DNA of 64,000 nt. Origin: Sphingobium xanthum. Its GTDB lineage: Bacteria; Pseudomonadota; Alphaproteobacteria; Sphingomonadales; Sphingomonadaceae. Shown here piece by piece: positions 41,735 to 52,094 of the stretch. Position numbers and translations under genes: made by a program. The DNA lies in the NCBI RefSeq assembly GCF_019737615.1, contig NZ_JAHKKS010000007.1, forward strand, positions 1-64,000, given 5' to 3'. The first letter of the stretch is position 1; the number at the start of each line of letters is the position of its first letter. The notes under the pieces are model-generated. The model was given only the letters and a program-made list of their open reading frames with translations. It made no database searches and was not told the DNA's origin.

Positions 41735-43902
41735 TGCACCTCCGGCGGTTGCTGAGGCGTCAGCGCCGGTGGGGAGGCAGAGCCTGCGGCTGGGTTTGCT
41801 GTGACGGGACTTGGCTCGCGCGGTATCTCGGTGGATTGAGCGTCTTCGCCCCGCGGTTCGCCGGCTTCAGCCGTATCGGCCGCGTGCTCTGACACCGCGC
41901 TATTGGCGGGTGTGCCCGCGTTCGTCGCGTTGTCCAATATGGGTTGCGCAATTGCGAGGCCCTTTGCGATCCGGAACTCGTTCAGCTGCCGCTCCAGCCG
42001 TTGTTGCGGCGTTCCGCCCCAGCCCTTCTCGAACTCATGCAGCTTCTCCATCGCCTTGGCGGGATCGTAGAGATAGGTCATGCAGTCCCCGGAAATCATG
42101 GGGGCGTCCTGGATGCGGTTCAAATGGCCGCCATGTTCGACGATCGTGAAGATGGCGTAGCGCGGATTGTCGTGCGGCGCGAAGCCCTGAAACAGGGCAT
42201 GGTCGCGGAATCTGAAAGGCCGCCCCGCATTGCCGCGCCCGCTGCTCGAAAGCGCATTGACCTGAGCCGTGCCCGTCTTGCCGGCGATCATGACACCCGG
42301 GATGTCGAGCCGCGCCGCACGGCCCGTGCCGCCGCCGTTCACGACATCCTTCATGGCATTGCGGATGACAGTGAGATGATCGAGCGGAATGCCCATCGAT
42401 GCGCCTTCGTGCCGCTTCCCATCGTGAATGAAGTGCGGCTTGAGGTCGCGTCCCGTCGCGAGGCGTGCGGCCATGACGCACATCTGGGTGGGGTTTACGA
42501 GCATGTAGCCCTGGCCGATCGTAGCGTTGACCGTGTCGTAGGTCTGCCAGTCCTGATCGTACTTCTTCTTCTTCCAGGCCGGATCGGGGACCGTTCCGTA
42601 ACTCTGACTGGGGAAAGGCAAGTCGAATTTCTGACCCAGCCCCAATCGCCGCGCCATGGCGGCAATCACGTCCATGCCGATCTTTTGCGCGAAGTAATAG
42701 AAGTAGATGTTGCAGCTCTGCTCGATGGCACGGTGCATATTCACCGTACCGTGTCCGCCCCGGCGATGACAGTGAAACACGCGGTTGCCCACGCGCAGGC
42801 CGCCCGTGCAGACCACGGTTTCGGTCGGCGCGAGGCCGGCTTCCAGGAAGGAGAGGGCAATCATCGGCTTCACGGTCGATCCCGGCGGATAGAGACCGGC
42901 AAGTGTCTTGTTGCGGAGAGGAACGTGATCGTCCTCCGACAGCATCTGCCATTCGAGATGGGAGATGCCGCCCGAGAAGCTGTTGGGATCGAAGCTCGGC
43001 ATGGAGGTCGAGCAAAGGATATCGCCGGTCTGGCAATCCATGATGACGACGGCACCGCTCTGCTCGCCGAGGCGGCGCCCCGCAAATTCCTGGAGGCCGG
43101 CATCGATGGTGAGGCGGACGGAGTGGCCGGGTGTGTCGGGCCGCGTGGCGAGATCGCGAACGATTTTGCCGCGTGCGGTCACCTCGACGCGGCGGGCACC
43201 GGGCTTCCCGGTGAGATTGTGGTCGAGAGACTTCTCAAGACCTTGCTTGCCGAGCTTGAAGCCGGGCGTGATGAGCAGCGGATCCTTTGTCTTCTGATAG
43301 TCTTCGGCTGAGGGTGCGCCGACATAGCCGATCAGATGTCCAACCGAAGGGCCGGCCGGATAGAAGCGCGAGAAACCCTGTGCCGGCGCGACGCCGGGAA
43401 ACTCGGAGAGGCGGACTGACAGGGCGGCATATTGTTCATAGCTGAGATCATCGGCGACCTGTACAGGCTGGAAACCCGCAGCCTTGTCGAGATCTTCGTT
43501 AATGCGATCGACGACATTGGGATCGAGCTTGAGCAGGCTGGTCAGTTCGCCAAGGACACGTTCGCGGTTCTGAAACCGGTCCGGGATGATATCGACGCGA
43601 AAGTTGGTCCGGTTGGAGGCAAGCGGCAAGCCCCGGCGGTCCACGATCCAGCCCCGTCGGGGTGGGGTGATCGTCAGGTTGACCCGGTTGCTCTCCGAAA
43701 GCAGCTCATATTTCTCGTTCTCGGCAATGGCGATCCAGCCCATGCGGCTAATGAGCATGGCGCCAACGGCCGTCTGCGCGCCGCCCAAGAAGAAGGCGCG
43801 GCGCCCGAACGTGAATGACTGACTCGCCTCGGTGACGAGTTTCTTGCCGAACAAATTGAAACCAAAGGGGTTTACACCCAATATCTTCACGGCAATCGCC
43901 AC
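41731..43902 (-). CDS. mrdA: Penicillin-binding protein 2 (elongation transpeptidase)
   Basis: 723 aa, starting at GTG (43902); an in-frame GTG at 43890 is an alternative. It has one N-terminal membrane helix (AFFLGGAQTAVGAMLISRMG), a PBP-dimerisation domain (about 60-240) and the transpeptidase domain with S342-T-V-K345, S396-C-N398 and K541-T-G. The last ~75 residues are a low-complexity Ala/Pro/Glu-rich tail not needed for catalysis and usual in sphingomonads. It cross-links new wall with RodA. It overlaps mreD by 16 bp and rodA by 4 bp. Confidence 0.95.
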   Translation of the reverse strand: MAIAVKILGVNPFGFNLFGKKLVTEASQSFTFGRRAFFLGGAQTAVGAMLISRMGWIAIAENEKYELLSESNRVNLTITPPRRGWIVDRRGLPLASNRTNFRVDIIPDRFQNRERVLGELTSLLKLDPNVVDRINEDLDKAAGFQPVQVADDLSYEQYAALSVRLSEFPGVAPAQGFSRFYPAGPSVGHLIGYVGAPSAEDYQKTKDPLLITPGFKLGKQGLEKSLDHNLTGKPGARRVEVTARGKIVRDLATRPDTPGHSVRLTIDAGLQEFAGRRLGEQSGAVVIMDCQTGDILCSTSMPSFDPNSFSGGISHLEWQMLSEDDHVPLRNKTLAGLYPPGSTVKPMIALSFLEAGLAPTETVVCTGGLRVGNRVFHCHRRGGHGTVNMHRAIEQSCNIYFYYFAQKIGMDVIAAMARRLGLGQKFDLPFPSQSYGTVPDPAWKKKKYDQDWQTYDTVNATIGQGYMLVNPTQMCVMAARLATGRDLKPHFIHDGKRHEGASMGIPLDHLTVIRNAMKDVVNGGGTGRAARLDIPGVMIAGKTGTAQVNALSSSGRGNAGRPFRFRDHALFQGFAPHDNPRYAIFTIVEHGGHLNRIQDAPMISGDCMTYLYDPAKAMEKLHEFEKGWGGTPQQRLERQLNEFRIAKGLAIAQPILDNATNAGTPANSAVSEHAADTAEAGEPRGEDAQSTEIPREPSPVTANPAAGSASPPALTPQQPPEVQ

Positions 43903-44402
43903 CTGTCCAGAGCCGCGCAGAGCCGCACGGCGAGTGGGAACAAGCCGATGCTATAGGCAATCTGCGGCAGGATTTGAACGGCCGAACCGCCATAGCCTGC
44001 GAGACGCACAATCATCCACCCGCCACCGATTGCGAAGGCCAAAGCTGCTGCCGCCGTGAACCAGCCGTGCCAATAATCGCGCCAGAAGTGCCGCTGGCTC
44101 TCGAAATCGAGGCCAAGTAGGATGATCGTCCAGAGCAGCATGGCGCTGCCGACGGGCTGCCCGCTCATCAGATCGTCGAACAGGCCAAGCGGCAGACCCA
44201 CCCAGAGCGGCCACATGTCCGGGCGGAGCAGGCGCCAGGCGATGAGCAGCATCAGGCCGAGCGGAGGCAGGAGCGGCGTCTGGGCAATGGCCGGAACGAG
44301 AGCGGCACTCATCGAGCCGAGCATGACCGTCACCACCGGCGTTCCGCGGATGTGCAGCAGGGTGCGCCGGCGACCGATGCGATTATCGTAGCGAGCGATC
44401 AC
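43887..44402 (-). CDS. mreD: Rod shape-determining protein MreD
   Basis: 171 aa, GTG start (44402) overlapping the mreC stop by 4 bp. Five membrane segments. The family region is PLLPPLGLMLLIAWRLLRPD, then MWPLWVGLPLGLFDDLMSGQ and PVGSAMLLW. It links the cytoplasmic MreB filament to the wall enzymes. Its position between mreC and PBP2 is diagnostic. Confidence 0.92.
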   Translation of the reverse strand: MIARYDNRIGRRRTLLHIRGTPVVTVMLGSMSAALVPAIAQTPLLPPLGLMLLIAWRLLRPDMWPLWVGLPLGLFDDLMSGQPVGSAMLLWTIILLGLDFESQRHFWRDYWHGWFTAAAALAFAIGGGWMIVRLAGYGGSAVQILPQIAYSIGLFPLAVRLCAALDRWRLP

Positions 44403-45301
44403 GGCTCGCCCGCATTGGTCGGAGGCTCAGCGCCTGGCGTTCCCGCAGCAACTGCCTCGGCAGGTCGGAACGGCGTCTGCACGACGATCAGTTCGATGCG
44501 GGAAGGATTTGCAAGCGGGATCGCCACTGCGCGGTCGCCTTCGAGCCGCGCGACGATCGCGACCGGAATATTGGGCCGGTAGAGACCTCCAATTCCGGAC
44601 GTGACGAGGACATCGCCCGGTTTGAACGGATTGCTTTCCGTATTGAGCGCGCGAATCTCGACCGTTCCGTCACCGCGGCCGGAGCTTATGCCCGGAATAT
44701 TGTCACTCGTGCGGCGGACGGGCACGACATTGCCTTCATCGATCAGCAGCAGGACATCTGCGGTGTTCGGCCCGGCACGCAACACCCGGCCGACGAGGCC
44801 TTCAGGCGCCGAGACCGGCATGCCCGGCTGAACACCGCGCGACCGGCCGATGTCGAGGCGCGCCACGCGGGCGGAACTGCTGGCAGTCGATGAAATAAGA
44901 TGGCCGGCGGACACGACGCCAGTGTCCGTCTCGGTCAGGCGCAACAGGCGCTTGAGGCGAATGTTTTCCTGACGAATTGCGTCCGCTTCGATCAGCTTCG
45001 TGCGATTGCCATCGACCTGGCGGCGGAGCGCTGCATTCTGGGAACCGGCATTGATATAGGCTGCAATCGCCTCGTCCAGATTGCCGATGCCGACCACGAC
45101 CGCGCGCAGGCTGGCCGATACCGGTCGGGTCGCTTCGGCCGTGATCGAGCGCAGCGCGTTGAATCCCGTCGGGTCGGCGATCGAGATGACCAGCAGAAGC
45201 AACGCAACCAGTGCCCCGGCTATGGCAATCACATAGCTGGCGAACAGGCTATATTGCGCTTTCCGGTCGTAGCCGGGGCGCCTCTTGCTCGGTGGCGCCA
45301 T
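44399..45301 (-). CDS. mreC: Rod shape-determining protein MreC
   Basis: 300 aa. One N-terminal membrane helix (SYVIAIAGALVALLLLVISI), a coiled-coil (about 75-115) and the periplasmic double-beta domain: RLDIGRSRGVQPGMPVSAPE, GLVGRVLRAGPNTADVLLLI, PGDVLVTSGIGGLYRPNIPV. It scaffolds PBP2 in the elongasome. It lies 17 bases downstream of mreB. Confidence 0.94.
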   Translation of the reverse strand: MAPPSKRRPGYDRKAQYSLFASYVIAIAGALVALLLLVISIADPTGFNALRSITAEATRPVSASLRAVVVGIGNLDEAIAAYINAGSQNAALRRQVDGNRTKLIEADAIRQENIRLKRLLRLTETDTGVVSAGHLISSTASSSARVARLDIGRSRGVQPGMPVSAPEGLVGRVLRAGPNTADVLLLIDEGNVVPVRRTSDNIPGISSGRGDGTVEIRALNTESNPFKPGDVLVTSGIGGLYRPNIPVAIVARLEGDRAVAIPLANPSRIELIVVQTPFRPAEAVAAGTPGAEPPTNAGEP

Positions 45302-45318
45302 GATGGCGAAGCCTCAGC

Positions 45319-46491
<1,173 letters not shown>

Positions 46492-46505
46492 CTAGTCGCA
46501 ATCCA

Positions 46506-48293
46506 ATGTCAATACGCCGCCTCCCAGAGACTCTCGTTAATCGAATCGCTGCCGGTGAAGTGGTCGAACGACCGGCCAGCGCCCTTAAGGAACTGATCGA
46601 GAATGCGCTCGATGCAGGCGCGCGTTCGATCGCCGTCACGCTTCGTCAGGGCGGTCTTGAGGGGATCGCTGTCACCGACGACGGGCATGGCATTGCCCGG
46701 GATGAAATCGCTCTCGCGCTGGAACGTCACGCGACATCCAAACTGCCGGATGAGGCGATCGAGCAGGTCAGGACGCTCGGTTTTCGCGGCGAGGCGCTGC
46801 CCTCGATCGGGAGTGTCGCGCGGCTTACCCTGGCCAGCCGTCAGGCAGGCGGCGATGGCTGGAGACTCGTGTGTGACAACGGCGTCATCGGCCCGATCGA
46901 GCCAGCTGCCATGCCGCCCGGCACCCGGGTCGAGGTCGATGGGCTGTTCGAGCGCATCCCGGCGCGGCGCAAGTTCCTGCGCAGCCCGCGATCCGAATAT
47001 GCCGCCTGTCTCGACATCGTACGCCGGCTCGCCATGGCGAGACAGGACGTCGCCTTCGTCTTCGAGCATGACGGGCGCCGGGTGCTGTCGCTGCCGGGCG
47101 GGCAGGAGCGGGAGGACCGTGTCGCGCAGCTCATCGACCGGGAACTGGCGGACAATCACGTCATCATCGCGCTGGAGCGGGAAGGGGTGTCGCTGGCGGG
47201 CGTCGCGTCGCTACCGACCTTCCATCGTGGGAGCGCGGACCATCAATATCTGTTCGTCAATGGACGCCCGGTGCGCGACCGGTTGCTGGTCGGCGCAGTG
47301 CGCGGGGCTTATGCCGACTTCATCGCGCGGGATCGGCATCCGGTGATGGCGCTGTTTCTTTCGGTGCCTGTCGAGGAAGTGGATGTGAACGTCCATCCGG
47401 CCAAGACGGAAGTGCGCTTCCGCGATCCGGCCTTCATGCGCGGCATGATCGTGAGCGGATTGCGGCGCGCGCTGGACGAAGCAGGGATGCGCGTTGCCAA
47501 TCGGGCCGATGCGAGTTCGACCGAACTCTGGCAGCGGGAGGCAATTCCCGCGTTCGAAGCGGCCTCACCACAACCTGACTGGCCGGCGCGCTCAGCGGGC
47601 GGAGCCTATGGAGGGGTACCGTTGTTCGGCGATCGGCAGGCGCGTTTCTCGGGCTTTGCTCCGTCGGGCCGGGCAGAACCGGCTCCTGTGCATGTCGCCG
47701 CGGAGCCGCGCGAGTTTCCGCTCGGCATTGCCAGGGGGCAGGTGGCGCGCACCTATATCGTCGCCGAGGCGGACGATGGCCTCATCCTGGTCGATCAGCA
47801 CGCCGCGCACGAGCGGCTGGTGCTGGAGCGGATGCGCAGGGCGCTGGCGGATGGCGCCGTGGCGCGGCAGGCGCTGCTCCTGCCCGAGGTGGTCGAACTG
47901 GACGAGCCGGCCTGCGACCGGATCGAAGGGCGGATCGTGGAACTGGCCGAGCTTGGTCTGGAGATCGAGCGGTTCGGGCCGTCCGCCATGCTGGTGCGGG
48001 CTGCACCGGCGATGCTGGGACTCAGCGATGTGACAGGACTCGTCCGCGATCTCGCCGACGATCTGGCCGCGCTGGGCGACGCGACCTCGCTCAAGGGGAG
48101 GCTCGATCTCGTTGCGGCGACCATGGCCTGCCATGGATCGGTGCGGGCGGGGCGGGTTCTGTCCGTGACCGAGATGAATGCGCTGCTTCGGGAGATGGAG
48201 GTCACGCCGCATTCGGGGCAGTGCAATCATGGGCGGCCGACTTGGATTAAGCTTGCTCATGGGGATATCGAGAAGCTGTTCGGGCGGCATTGA
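46506..48293 (+). CDS. mutL: DNA mismatch repair protein MutL
   Basis: 595 aa from the ATG at 46506. GHKL ATPase motifs: RIAAGEVVERPASALKELIE (with the catalytic Glu), VTDDGHGIARDEI, TLGFRGEALPSIGSV; then the transducer domain with NVHPAKTEVRFRDP. The C-terminal dimerisation domain contains ILVDQHAAHERLVLERMR and TMACHGSVRAGR and ends near HGRPTWIKL. The typical MutL endonuclease metal motif DQHAxxER is present. Couples MutS mismatch recognition to excision. Confidence 0.95.
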   Translation: MSIRRLPETLVNRIAAGEVVERPASALKELIENALDAGARSIAVTLRQGGLEGIAVTDDGHGIARDEIALALERHATSKLPDEAIEQVRTLGFRGEALPSIGSVARLTLASRQAGGDGWRLVCDNGVIGPIEPAAMPPGTRVEVDGLFERIPARRKFLRSPRSEYAACLDIVRRLAMARQDVAFVFEHDGRRVLSLPGGQEREDRVAQLIDRELADNHVIIALEREGVSLAGVASLPTFHRGSADHQYLFVNGRPVRDRLLVGAVRGAYADFIARDRHPVMALFLSVPVEEVDVNVHPAKTEVRFRDPAFMRGMIVSGLRRALDEAGMRVANRADASSTELWQREAIPAFEAASPQPDWPARSAGGAYGGVPLFGDRQARFSGFAPSGRAEPAPVHVAAEPREFPLGIARGQVARTYIVAEADDGLILVDQHAAHERLVLERMRRALADGAVARQALLLPEVVELDEPACDRIEGRIVELAELGLEIERFGPSAMLVRAAPAMLGLSDVTGLVRDLADDLAALGDATSLKGRLDLVAATMACHGSVRAGRVLSVTEMNALLREMEVTPHSGQCNHGRPTWIKLAHGDIEKLFGRH

Positions 48294-48610
48294 CGCCGAT
48301 TGGCTCTGAGTTCGCACGGATAGGGCGGATTCGTTGCGACAGTCGCGCGCGTAAGCTTCTGAACTTACGTGGTTCTATCGCCTAAATTCGCAAACTTCGT
48401 GCATATCGCGCATGGTGAGACGAGATGGGGCGCCACCTCGGCCTGGCAGAATGGCGTGTTTTCAATAGGTTAACGGATCAAAGAACGTGCAGGCTTCTTG
48501 GCCGGCTTGTGAAGGCTGGCATGAATTTGCGGTTGTAGGACAGAGTCGATCACTCTCCGTCACCCCAGCGAATGCTGGGATGACGATGAAGGGGAGGCTT
48601 GGGTCTGCCC
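48294..48610. other. Intergenic region with a family B repeat
   Basis: 317 bases between the convergent mutL and MaoC genes. Apart from the palindrome at 48559-48585, no gene, clear terminator or RNA structure was recognised. Confidence 0.6.
48559..48585. repeat. Palindromic intergenic repeat, family B half-element
   Basis: CGTCA (48559-48563) and CCAGC pair with GCTGG and TGACG (48581-48585) around GAAT. The sequence matches one end of the compound repeat at 33719-33799. It lies 26 bases from the stop of the MaoC gene. Confidence 0.75.
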
Positions 48611-49072
48611 CTAAGCCTGCGGGCGCCGCTTGCGCATCGCCGTCGAGACGAGGCTCAGCACTTCTTCGCCATGCTGGTTGGTCAGGCTGGTGCGGAACTT
48701 CACGATGCCCATTTCCGGGCGTGAGCGGCTCGCGATCTTCTCGATGAGTTCGCTCTTGCCGTGCAGCGTATCTTCCGGGAAGACGGGTTTGCGCCAGCGC
48801 AGTTCGTCGATCCCCATCGCGCCAAGCGAGCCTTCCTGCCAGCCCGGCGTCGCCTGCCAGTGGCGGACCATGGCGCCCATCATCATCGAGCAGGTGTGCC
48901 AGCCGCTGGCGGCGAGCTTGCCGAAATGGGTCAGCGCCGCCGCCTCGTCCGACAGATGGAAAGGCTGCGGATCATAGCGCTCGGCAAAGGCGAGCACTTC
49001 CTCGCGGTCCACGGAAATCGGCCCGAATTGATCGATGAAGCCGACGTTGAGATCGTCCCAATAATAGTCCAT
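48611..49072 (-). CDS. MaoC-like (R)-enoyl-CoA hydratase family protein
   Basis: 153 aa hot-dog-fold protein from the ATG at 49072. The hydratase-2 motif region is FAERYDPQPFHLSDEAAALT, then HFGKLAASGWHTCSMMMGAM; D-P-Q-P-F-H carries the catalytic Asp/His. The second half has LRWRKPVFPEDTLHGKSEL. It would hydrate enoyl-CoA esters or act on a related thioester. It lies 17 bases downstream of the phoD-like gene on the same strand, probably by chance. Confidence 0.88.
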   Translation of the reverse strand: MDYYWDDLNVGFIDQFGPISVDREEVLAFAERYDPQPFHLSDEAAALTHFGKLAASGWHTCSMMMGAMVRHWQATPGWQEGSLGAMGIDELRWRKPVFPEDTLHGKSELIEKIASRSRPEMGIVKFRTSLTNQHGEEVLSLVSTAMRKRRPQA

Positions 49073-49089
49073 GCTAGCGCCGTAGCTTA

Positions 49090-50646
49090 TCAAGCGATCG
49101 TAAGCGAGGCCTGACCGCGCGGGACGGTGGCGGTCGCACGACGGGAAATGGCACCGCCGGGTACAGAGACCTTGTCCATCACCATGAAGTGCGTTTTCCA
49201 CGCCTCGGGCGTCACTTCGCAGACGGTGTAGCCGCGCTGATCGTTCACGAACTTGAGCTGGGCGTTGTTGGCGAGAATCTTATCGCTGCCGGCGCGGACA
49301 TCCTGCCCGTCGCCGCCGCTGGAGATCGAGGTGCTGACGAACTCCGCCGCTACCGGCTTGTCCTTGTCATACAGCAGACCCGCGAAATTCTGATGCTCGT
49401 CACCGGTGAGGGCGACAACATTGTCGATCTTGCCGAGGCGGCTCATCAGGCGCGTGCGTGGCGCGTCATAGCTTGCCCAGCTGTCGATATTGAGGATTTT
49501 CTCCGGCTGATCGTCGCGCGTGCGGCGGTCGAGCGGCATCATCATGATCTGCTGGGCGAGGCAGGTCCAGGTTGCATCCTTGCGGCCGAGGCTGGCGTCG
49601 AGCCAGGCTTCCTGCGCTTGCCCGAGCACGGCGGCCTTGGGATCGGCGACGCCGGGGCAGAAGGGCTTGAAGCCATCGTCGCAGGGCTGGTCCGACCGGA
49701 AGCTGCGCGTATCGAGCAGGTTCATGGCCATGAGATTGCCATAGGTCAGGCGGCGATTGACGGCGATGAGGCCATTGCGCGGGAACATGGCGGCGCGGAC
49801 CGGCATATGCTCGTACCAGGCCTGCATGGCCGCCTGACGGCGCAGCGCGAAGACCTCCGCCGGGACGTCGCGACGCTGCGAGATGTCCTGCACCCAGTTA
49901 TTCTCGATCTCGTGATCGTCGAACGTCGACAGGAAAGCGTGGCGCGAGCGCGCGGCCTGCAGGTCGAGATCGAGCAGGTGCTGGGCATAATGAGCGCGAT
50001 AGTCATCGAGCGAGAAGACTTCGCGCAGGCGATGTTCGCGCGGCTTGGTCACCGGCAGGTTCTGCTCGAACAGATAGTTCGGGCTATATTCGTACATGAA
50101 GTCGCCATAGTGGAAGACGAAGGCGAGATCCTCGCGCGCGAGATGGCGATAGGCCGTGTAGTAGCCGGACTCGAAGTTCTGGCAGCCGCAGACGCCGAAC
50201 TTCAGGCTCGATGCGGCCGTGCCAGGGCGGAGCAGGGTGCGGGCACGGCCATAGAGCGAGCGCTCCGAGCCAATCTGGAAGCGGTACCAATAAGGCCGGT
50301 CCGGCTCGAGGCCCGAGACATCGACATGGATGCTATGTCCCAGCTCCGGCCGTGCCAGCGCCTCGCCCCTGGCGACGATGGTTGCGAAGCGATCGTCGCT
50401 CGAAACTTCCCAGGCGACCGGCAAGGTCGACATCGGCATGCCGCCATGCTGCTCGTATGGCTCGGGCGCGAGCTTGGTCCAGATGACGAAGCCGTCCGGC
50501 GCCGGATCGCCCGATGCGACGCCGAGCGAAAATGGCGTGTCGCGGAACCAGCTTTGCGCGCGGAGAATGGCAGGAGCGCCGATGGCGCCGATGGCGCCGA
50601 GCGCCGTCGCGCCGGCCGAACGGATCAGGGTGCGTCGTGTGAACAT
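49090..50646 (-). CDS. phoD: PhoD-type alkaline phosphatase/phosphodiesterase
   Basis: 518 aa. The N-terminus TRRTLIRSAGATALGAIGAI has the twin arginine of a Tat signal, so it is exported folded. PhoD landmarks: FSLGVASGDPAPDGFVIWTK, an N-terminal Ig-like purple-acid-type domain (about 35-130), FGVCGCQNFESGYYTAYRHL, FVFHYGDFMYEYS, STFDDHEIENNWVQD, and LTGDEHQNFAGLLYD with metal-ligand His. It scavenges phosphate from mono- and diesters. A second phosphatase gene (PhoX) is 1.4 kb upstream on the same strand. No convincing Pho box was found. Confidence 0.92.
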   Translation of the reverse strand: MFTRRTLIRSAGATALGAIGAIGAPAILRAQSWFRDTPFSLGVASGDPAPDGFVIWTKLAPEPYEQHGGMPMSTLPVAWEVSSDDRFATIVARGEALARPELGHSIHVDVSGLEPDRPYWYRFQIGSERSLYGRARTLLRPGTAASSLKFGVCGCQNFESGYYTAYRHLAREDLAFVFHYGDFMYEYSPNYLFEQNLPVTKPREHRLREVFSLDDYRAHYAQHLLDLDLQAARSRHAFLSTFDDHEIENNWVQDISQRRDVPAEVFALRRQAAMQAWYEHMPVRAAMFPRNGLIAVNRRLTYGNLMAMNLLDTRSFRSDQPCDDGFKPFCPGVADPKAAVLGQAQEAWLDASLGRKDATWTCLAQQIMMMPLDRRTRDDQPEKILNIDSWASYDAPRTRLMSRLGKIDNVVALTGDEHQNFAGLLYDKDKPVAAEFVSTSISSGGDGQDVRAGSDKILANNAQLKFVNDQRGYTVCEVTPEAWKTHFMVMDKVSVPGGAISRRATATVPRGQASLTIA

Positions 50647-50798
50647 CGACCGGTTCCTAGAAGGAGAGTGTGACGGTCCGGTGGCATGATTTGGAGGGGG
50701 CTGTCTACTGACGGCCCGAAAATCGATCAGATCTGTCTTTCTTCCTTGCCAGCTCTGGAGGCCGGCGACAGCCGCGTGACTGCCTCGATCACATGAAC

Positions 50799-51896
50799 TC
50801 AGCTATGCAGGAAGTGCATGACGTCGCCATCGTGCACGACATAGGACTTGCCTTCCGCGCGCAGCTTCCCGGCCTCGCGCGCCTTGGCTTCGCCGCCGAG
50901 CGTCACATAGTCGTCGAAAGCGATGGTCTCGGCGCGGATGAAGCCCTTCTGGAAATCCGAATGGATCTCGCCCGCTGCTTCCGGGGCAGCCGCGCCCTTG
51001 TGGACGGTCCAGGCACGGGCTTCCTTGGGACCGACGGTGAAGAAAGTGATGAGGTTGAGCAGGTCGTAGCCCGCGCGGATGATGCGGGCGAGGCCGGCTT
51101 CCTGCAGCCCGAGCGCCTCGAGGAATTCGGTGCGCTCGTCAGGCGCCATGGTAACGATGTCCGCCTCGATCGCGGCGGAGACGATGACGGCCTGCGCGCC
51201 TTCGGCCTTAGCCTTTTCGAACACGCGGGCGCTGAATGCATTGCCTTCAGCGGCGCTCTCTTCCTCGACATTGCAGACGTAGAGGACCGGCTTGGAAGTG
51301 AGTAGCTGCGCCTGCGCGAAGATGCGTGCTTCCTCGATATCGTTAATCGCGGTGAGGCGGGCGGGCTTGCCCTCGCGCAGCAGATCGAGCGCCTTGCCGA
51401 GCACGGTCGCCGCGATCTTCGCCTCCTTGTCGCCGCCTGTCGCCTTCTTCTGGAAGGCGGGGACGCGCTTTTCGAGGCTTTCGAGATCGGACAGCATCAG
51501 CTCGGTCTCGACCGTCTCTGCGTCGGCGATCGGATCGACGCGGTTATCGACATGCTGGATGTCGTCATTCTCGAAGCAGCGCAGGACATGGACGACGGCA
51601 TCCACCTCGCGGATGTTGCCGAGGAACTGGTTGCCGAGGCCTTCGCCCTTGGACGCGCCACGCACCAGGCCGGCAATGTCCACGAAAGCGAGCTGGGTCG
51701 GGATGATCTTCTGGCTGCCGGCGATCGCGGCGAGCTTGTCCAGCCGCGTGTCCGGCACGGCGACCTGGCCGACATTGGGCTCGATCGTGCAGAAGGGATA
51801 ATTGGCGGCCTGCGCGGCCTGCGTCTCGGTCAACGCATTGAAGAGAGTCGACTTGCCGACATTGGGCAGGCCGACGATGCCGCATTTGAAACCCAT
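50799..51896 (-). CDS. ychF: Redox-regulated ribosome-associated ATPase YchF (OLA1 family)
   Basis: 365 aa from the ATG at 51896 (MGFKCGIVGLPNVGKST). G1 GLPNVGKS; switch region ANYPFCTIEPNVGQVAVPD; G3 DIAGLVRGASKGEGLGNQFL; the NKxE-type position is replaced by YVCNVEEES, matching ATP rather than GTP preference in this family. The C-terminal TGS-like domain is AWTVHKGAAAPEAAGEIHSD, then FQKGFIRAETIAFDDY. Full length, standard housekeeping gene. Confidence 0.96.
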   Translation of the reverse strand: MGFKCGIVGLPNVGKSTLFNALTETQAAQAANYPFCTIEPNVGQVAVPDTRLDKLAAIAGSQKIIPTQLAFVDIAGLVRGASKGEGLGNQFLGNIREVDAVVHVLRCFENDDIQHVDNRVDPIADAETVETELMLSDLESLEKRVPAFQKKATGGDKEAKIAATVLGKALDLLREGKPARLTAINDIEEARIFAQAQLLTSKPVLYVCNVEEESAAEGNAFSARVFEKAKAEGAQAVIVSAAIEADIVTMAPDERTEFLEALGLQEAGLARIIRAGYDLLNLITFFTVGPKEARAWTVHKGAAAPEAAGEIHSDFQKGFIRAETIAFDDYVTLGGEAKAREAGKLRAEGKSYVVHDGDVMHFLHS

Positions 51897-52094
51897 GGCG
51901 TGATGCTCGTGTCCTGAGGATCGGGAAAGTGGCGCAGATAGTCGCTTGATCGGTTTTGCGCCAGTCCGTTTGGGCGAGTTGCGGGATGCCACGCAAAATG
52001 AATGAGCCGCCGCGCCGGGGGAGAGGCACGGCGGCTCTTATCGGCCGCTCCGGGACAAGGGACCCCGTGGAGCGGCAGCAGATGGATATCGACG

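Noticed and set aside
41944..43311. 455-aa plus-strand ORF opposite PBP2
   Set aside because: Antisense to a complete mrdA with SxxK, SCN and KTG motifs.
49189..50673. 494-aa plus-strand ORF opposite phoD
   Set aside because: Mirror frame of a Tat-exported phosphatase with intact metal motifs.
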